This document shows, one piece after another, positions 61,276 through 64,000 of a stretch of DNA of 64,000 nucleotides. The notes under the pieces were generated by a model. The model saw nothing but the letters and a program-made list of their open reading frames with translations, was not told the DNA's origin and did no database searches. The position numbers were made by a program, and so were the translations under genes. The stretch's first letter is position 1. Each line of letters starts with the position of its first letter. Origin of the DNA: Alphaproteobacteria bacterium (GTDB lineage: Bacteria > Pseudomonadota > Alphaproteobacteria > Reyranellales > Reyranellaceae); assembly GCA_017308235.1 (NCBI GenBank), contig JAFKFL010000009.1:248001-312000 (forward strand). The letters are read 5' to 3'.

Positions 61276-63847
61276 CGAAGCGACGCAGCTCCTGTGCCAT
61301 ATCGGCCCGTCCACCAGCCCCCGTGATCACGACATCGACCATAGGGAAGGACGAATGGAAATGGCCGTGCGCTTGCAACTGCTTGGCTGGCACGCCCGCA
61401 GCGGCAAGGGCCTCGGCATAGGCGATGCCCTCGTCCCGCAACGGATCGAATTCGCAGGTCACGACGAAAGCCGGTGGCAACCCCGCAAGCTTGCCGCGCA
61501 GCGGTGACACCCGGGGATCCCTGCGATCAGCCGGGTCGCAATAGTGGTCCCAGAACCAATGCATCAGCGGTCGCGTGAGGAAGTATCCTTCGGCATTGTC
61601 GCGATAGGACCCGCGCTCGAAGTCGCTGTCGGTCACCGGACAAACGAGCAACTGGCCGGCAATCGGTGGGCCGCGGCGATCGCGCGCCAGTTGGCATACG
61701 ACAGCGGCGATATTGCCGCCGGCGCTCCAGCCCGCGACGGCCACGGGACCAGGCCGGCCGCCCAGTTCGACGGCGTGGTCGGAAATCCAGCGCAAGGCCG
61801 CGTATCCGTCTTCGGCAGCCGTGGGGAAACGATGCTCCGGAGCATGCCGGTAACCGACGCTGACGAAGATCATGTCGCTGCGACGGCAGAGATCGCGGCA
61901 GAATGGGTCGTCGGAATCGTGGCTGCCCAGCACCCAGCCGCCGCCGTGGAAATAGACGACGATCGGATGCGGTCCCGGCGTCGCCGGACGGTAAAGCCGA
62001 TAGGGAAGCGTCGTACCTGATACGGGGAGCGTTCCGTCGACCACCTCGCCGACCAGCCGGCCGGCGGGGCGCGTGGCGTTGAACTGGTTGACGAAGGCGC
62101 GCGCGCCGTCGGGTCCCAACGACTCGATGGTCGGCAGGTTCATCTCGGCCAAGGTGTTCAGCACCAGCCGAACGTCGGGTTGCAGGCGCACGACTTCGCC
62201 ATCGTTGCATTGCGCGGCGATGCCCGGACCGGTCAGCTTGAAACCCAGCATGCCGCGCGTCACGGCCTCGTTGCAGATCCCGCGATACGGGCCAACGCCG
62301 CCAGGATAAGGCATCAGCCCTTGCGCCTTGCCCGAAACGTTGGCGCCCGTGTACCAGGTGTTGGCCAGCCGATGCAGCGTGATCATGGAACAATCCGCAA
62401 GATGACGCGTCCATCCCGCCTGCGCGGTCTCGGTCGCCTCGATCGTCGTGAAGCCCGCATCGCGCATGGCCACGAGACGATCGACGATCCAGTCGGCATG
62501 CTGCTCGATCGACACCACCATGTTCGAGAACACGGAGGGGCTGCCCGGGCCCGTGACCAGGAACAGATTGGGAAAGCCGGCAACCGTCAGGCCAAGATAA
62601 GTCTTTGGCCCCTTGGCCCAGACGTCCGACAGCGCGACGCCGCCGCGGCCGGTGATCGGATGCACCGCCAGCACCGCGCCGGTCATCGCATCGAACCCGG
62701 TGGCGAAGACGATCACGTCCACGTCGTATTTATCATTGGCGGTTTCGATGCCCGAGGCGGTGATCGCCTTGATCGGATTGCGGCGCAGGTCGACCAGCTT
62801 GACGTTGGGCCGGTTGTAGGTCGCGTAGTAGTTGGTATCCAGGCAGGGTCGCTTGGCCCCGAACGGGTGGTCGTGTGGAGACAAGGCGGCCGCGACCTCG
62901 GGATCGTGGACGATGGTGCGGATCTTCTCCCGGATCAGGTCGGCCACCAGCTTGTTGCCATCAGCGTCGACGCCCGAATCGGCCCATAGCTGAGTCAAAA
63001 TGACGACGAGATCCCCGGTCGACCAGGCCTTCTCGAAGCGCTCGCGGCGCTGGGCATCGGTGAGCTGCCAGCTGAAGTCCGTCGCCGCGGGGATCGGCAC
63101 GCCGGTCATCGACCAGCGCGCCTGTTCGCGAAAACCGGCGCGGTCCTTTTCGAGCGACGCCACGCGATCGGGCAGCGGTGGACCGTTGTGGGCGGGCAAG
63201 GCAAAATTCGGCGTCCGCTGGAACACGGTCACGTGTTCCGCCTGGGCCGCGATCAACGGGATCGCTTGGATGCCCGACGACCCTGTGCCGATCACCGCAA
63301 CGCGGCGTCCTTCCAGAGCCACGCCGTCATGCGGCCAACGGCTGGTGAAGTAGATGTCGCCAGCGAAGGCATCGATACCGTCGATCTCCGGCAGCTTGGG
63401 CGCCGACAGACAACCGCTCGCCATCACATAGAAGCGACACGACACCGTCGCACCACCGTCCGTCGACAGGTGCCACCGTTCCTCACTTTCATTCCACCGC
63501 GCCTCCGTCACCTTTGTCGAGAAGCGGATATCGCGGCGCAGGTCGTAGCGGTCGGCGACGAATCGCAGATAGGAAAGAATTTCTGGTTGCGTGGCGTACT
63601 TCTCCGACCACGTCCACGCGGCTTCCAGATCGGGGTCGAAGGTGTAGCTGTAGTCTGTCGTGGCGATATCGCAACGCGCGCCAGGATATCGGTTCCAGTA
63701 CCAGGTTCCTCCGACGTCGTCGGCTGTTTCGAAGGCGACCGCCGAGAGGCCGGCTTTGCGTAGTCGATGGAGCAGATAGAGGCCCGCGAAGCCGGCTCCC
63801 ACCAACGCCACATCGACCTGCTGCGTGCCGTTTGCGCCTGTCGCCAT
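61259..63847 (-). CDS. Baeyer-Villiger-type flavin monooxygenase fused to an alpha/beta hydrolase
   Basis: 862 residues. The N-terminal half (about 1-550) is a class B flavin monooxygenase: FAD loop GAGFAGLY (17-24), [15 protein letters not shown] (46-60), fingerprint-like [12 protein letters not shown] (161-172) with Phe167 where type I Baeyer-Villiger enzymes have His, and NADPH loop GTGSSG (187-192). The C-terminal half (about 585-862) is an HSL-type esterase with oxyanion HGGG (634-637), Ser708 in GWSAGG, Asp801 and His829 or His831. Together the domains could oxidise a ketone to an ester and hydrolyse it. ATG 63847 starts the family N-terminus. Confidence 0.9.
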   Translation of the reverse strand: MATGANGTQQVDVALVGAGFAGLYLLHRLRKAGLSAVAFETADDVGGTWYWNRYPGARCDIATTDYSYTFDPDLEAAWTWSEKYATQPEILSYLRFVADRYDLRRDIRFSTKVTEARWNESEERWHLSTDGGATVSCRFYVMASGCLSAPKLPEIDGIDAFAGDIYFTSRWPHDGVALEGRRVAVIGTGSSGIQAIPLIAAQAEHVTVFQRTPNFALPAHNGPPLPDRVASLEKDRAGFREQARWSMTGVPIPAATDFSWQLTDAQRRERFEKAWSTGDLVVILTQLWADSGVDADGNKLVADLIREKIRTIVHDPEVAAALSPHDHPFGAKRPCLDTNYYATYNRPNVKLVDLRRNPIKAITASGIETANDKYDVDVIVFATGFDAMTGAVLAVHPITGRGGVALSDVWAKGPKTYLGLTVAGFPNLFLVTGPGSPSVFSNMVVSIEQHADWIVDRLVAMRDAGFTTIEATETAQAGWTRHLADCSMITLHRLANTWYTGANVSGKAQGLMPYPGGVGPYRGICNEAVTRGMLGFKLTGPGIAAQCNDGEVVRLQPDVRLVLNTLAEMNLPTIESLGPDGARAFVNQFNATRPAGRLVGEVVDGTLPVSGTTLPYRLYRPATPGPHPIVVYFHGGGWVLGSHDSDDPFCRDLCRRSDMIFVSVGYRHAPEHRFPTAAEDGYAALRWISDHAVELGGRPGPVAVAGWSAGGNIAAVVCQLARDRRGPPIAGQLLVCPVTDSDFERGSYRDNAEGYFLTRPLMHWFWDHYCDPADRRDPRVSPLRGKLAGLPPAFVVTCEFDPLRDEGIAYAEALAAAGVPAKQLQAHGHFHSSFPMVDVVITGAGGRADMAQELRRFAGLNS

Positions 63848-63921
63848 TGCCGTCTCCCTTGGATGAGGAAACGGTACTGCCCCAGTCCCGGACGGTCCAG
63901 TTTTGACGGCTCGGCCGGACT

Positions 63922-64000
63922 TTAAAGAGTAAGCCCACCGTTGACGTGGATGGTCTGGCCGGTGACGTAACTCGCAGCCGGTGAGCACAGGAAGGCGATG
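63922..64000 (-). CDS. SDR family oxidoreductase, C-terminal end only
   Basis: Reading the minus strand from the window edge gives [20 protein letters not shown] then GGLTL and a TAA stop. This is the standard last segment of FabG-like short-chain dehydrogenases. The rest of the gene lies beyond base 64000. It is upstream of the monooxygenase fusion on the same strand (about 75 bases) and may belong to the same operon. Confidence 0.85.
   Translation of the reverse strand, partial: IAFLCSPAASYVTGQTIHVNGGLTL

Overview
The window is a G+C-rich (by eye about 65%) chromosomal segment of an alphaproteobacterium. The evidence is a fbcFBC-type cytochrome bc1 operon, a DUF6111 gene, a MoxR-DUF58-DUF4159 cluster, Tat-type peptide-binding proteins, several CoA-handling enzymes, and short dispersed palindromes of the rhizobial/rhodospirillal kind. 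A Reyranella-like genus would fit, but that is an impression and not a demonstrated assignment. Coding density is very high: no gap between genes exceeds about 200 bases. I saw no tRNA, rRNA, CRISPR array, phage or insertion sequence.

Layout. 1-6677: dipeptide/oligopeptide ABC importer with two tandem solute-binding proteins, two permeases and a fused double ATPase. 6782-14009: dodecin, AidB-like flavoprotein, membrane-anchored AraC regulator, lipoprotein serine hydrolase, M81 metallopeptidase and a stand-alone MetE-like protein. 14206-17715: housekeeping block prs - rplY - pth - ychF behind a promoter-like site. 17796-22567: two RidA-like paralogs, a gene remnant, PaiB-like protein, dienelactone hydrolase, CoA transferase and CitE-like lyase. 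22569-25909 (minus): two small envelope proteins and petABC with a good terminator. 26069-30006: trmL, hemF, FkbM methyltransferase and HpaB-type monooxygenase. 30013-33973 (minus): Nudix hydrolase, DUF6111, CCA/poly(A) polymerase, membrane protein, AAA ATPase and a low-G+C DUF7336 gene, largely linked by ATGA overlaps.

34052-41015: MoxR ATPase, DUF58 protein, a 932-residue BatA/DUF4159 protein and a 699-residue VWA/GATase-like membrane protein; this is a surface or envelope-assembly type cluster. 41148-45458: NTF2-like protein with ArsR regulator, pirin, SDR, an exported unknown and a quinone oxidoreductase. 45556-48017 (minus): SxtJ - DUF5989 - NodU/CmcH carbamoyltransferase. 48093-53683: TetR, HAD hydrolase, RecX, ArsC, a membrane/2Fe-2S/cyclase fusion, TPR protein and universal stress protein. 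53841-64000: single-chain indolepyruvate ferredoxin oxidoreductase, YqgE, peroxiredoxin, a Tat-exported unknown, an AroE-like dehydrogenase, SDR, a Baeyer-Villiger monooxygenase fused to an esterase, and the end of another SDR.

Most of the window is ordinary metabolism. The parts most likely to repay attention are the 2Fe-2S adenylate cyclase fusion (50497), the monooxygenase-esterase fusion with an altered fingerprint residue (61259), the SxtJ/DUF5989/carbamoyltransferase trio (47586-45556), the low-G+C AAA ATPase/DUF7336 pair (30013-31475), and several families of extragenic palindromes, two of which sit on or next to start codons. I did not find a system that I can claim as wholly new.
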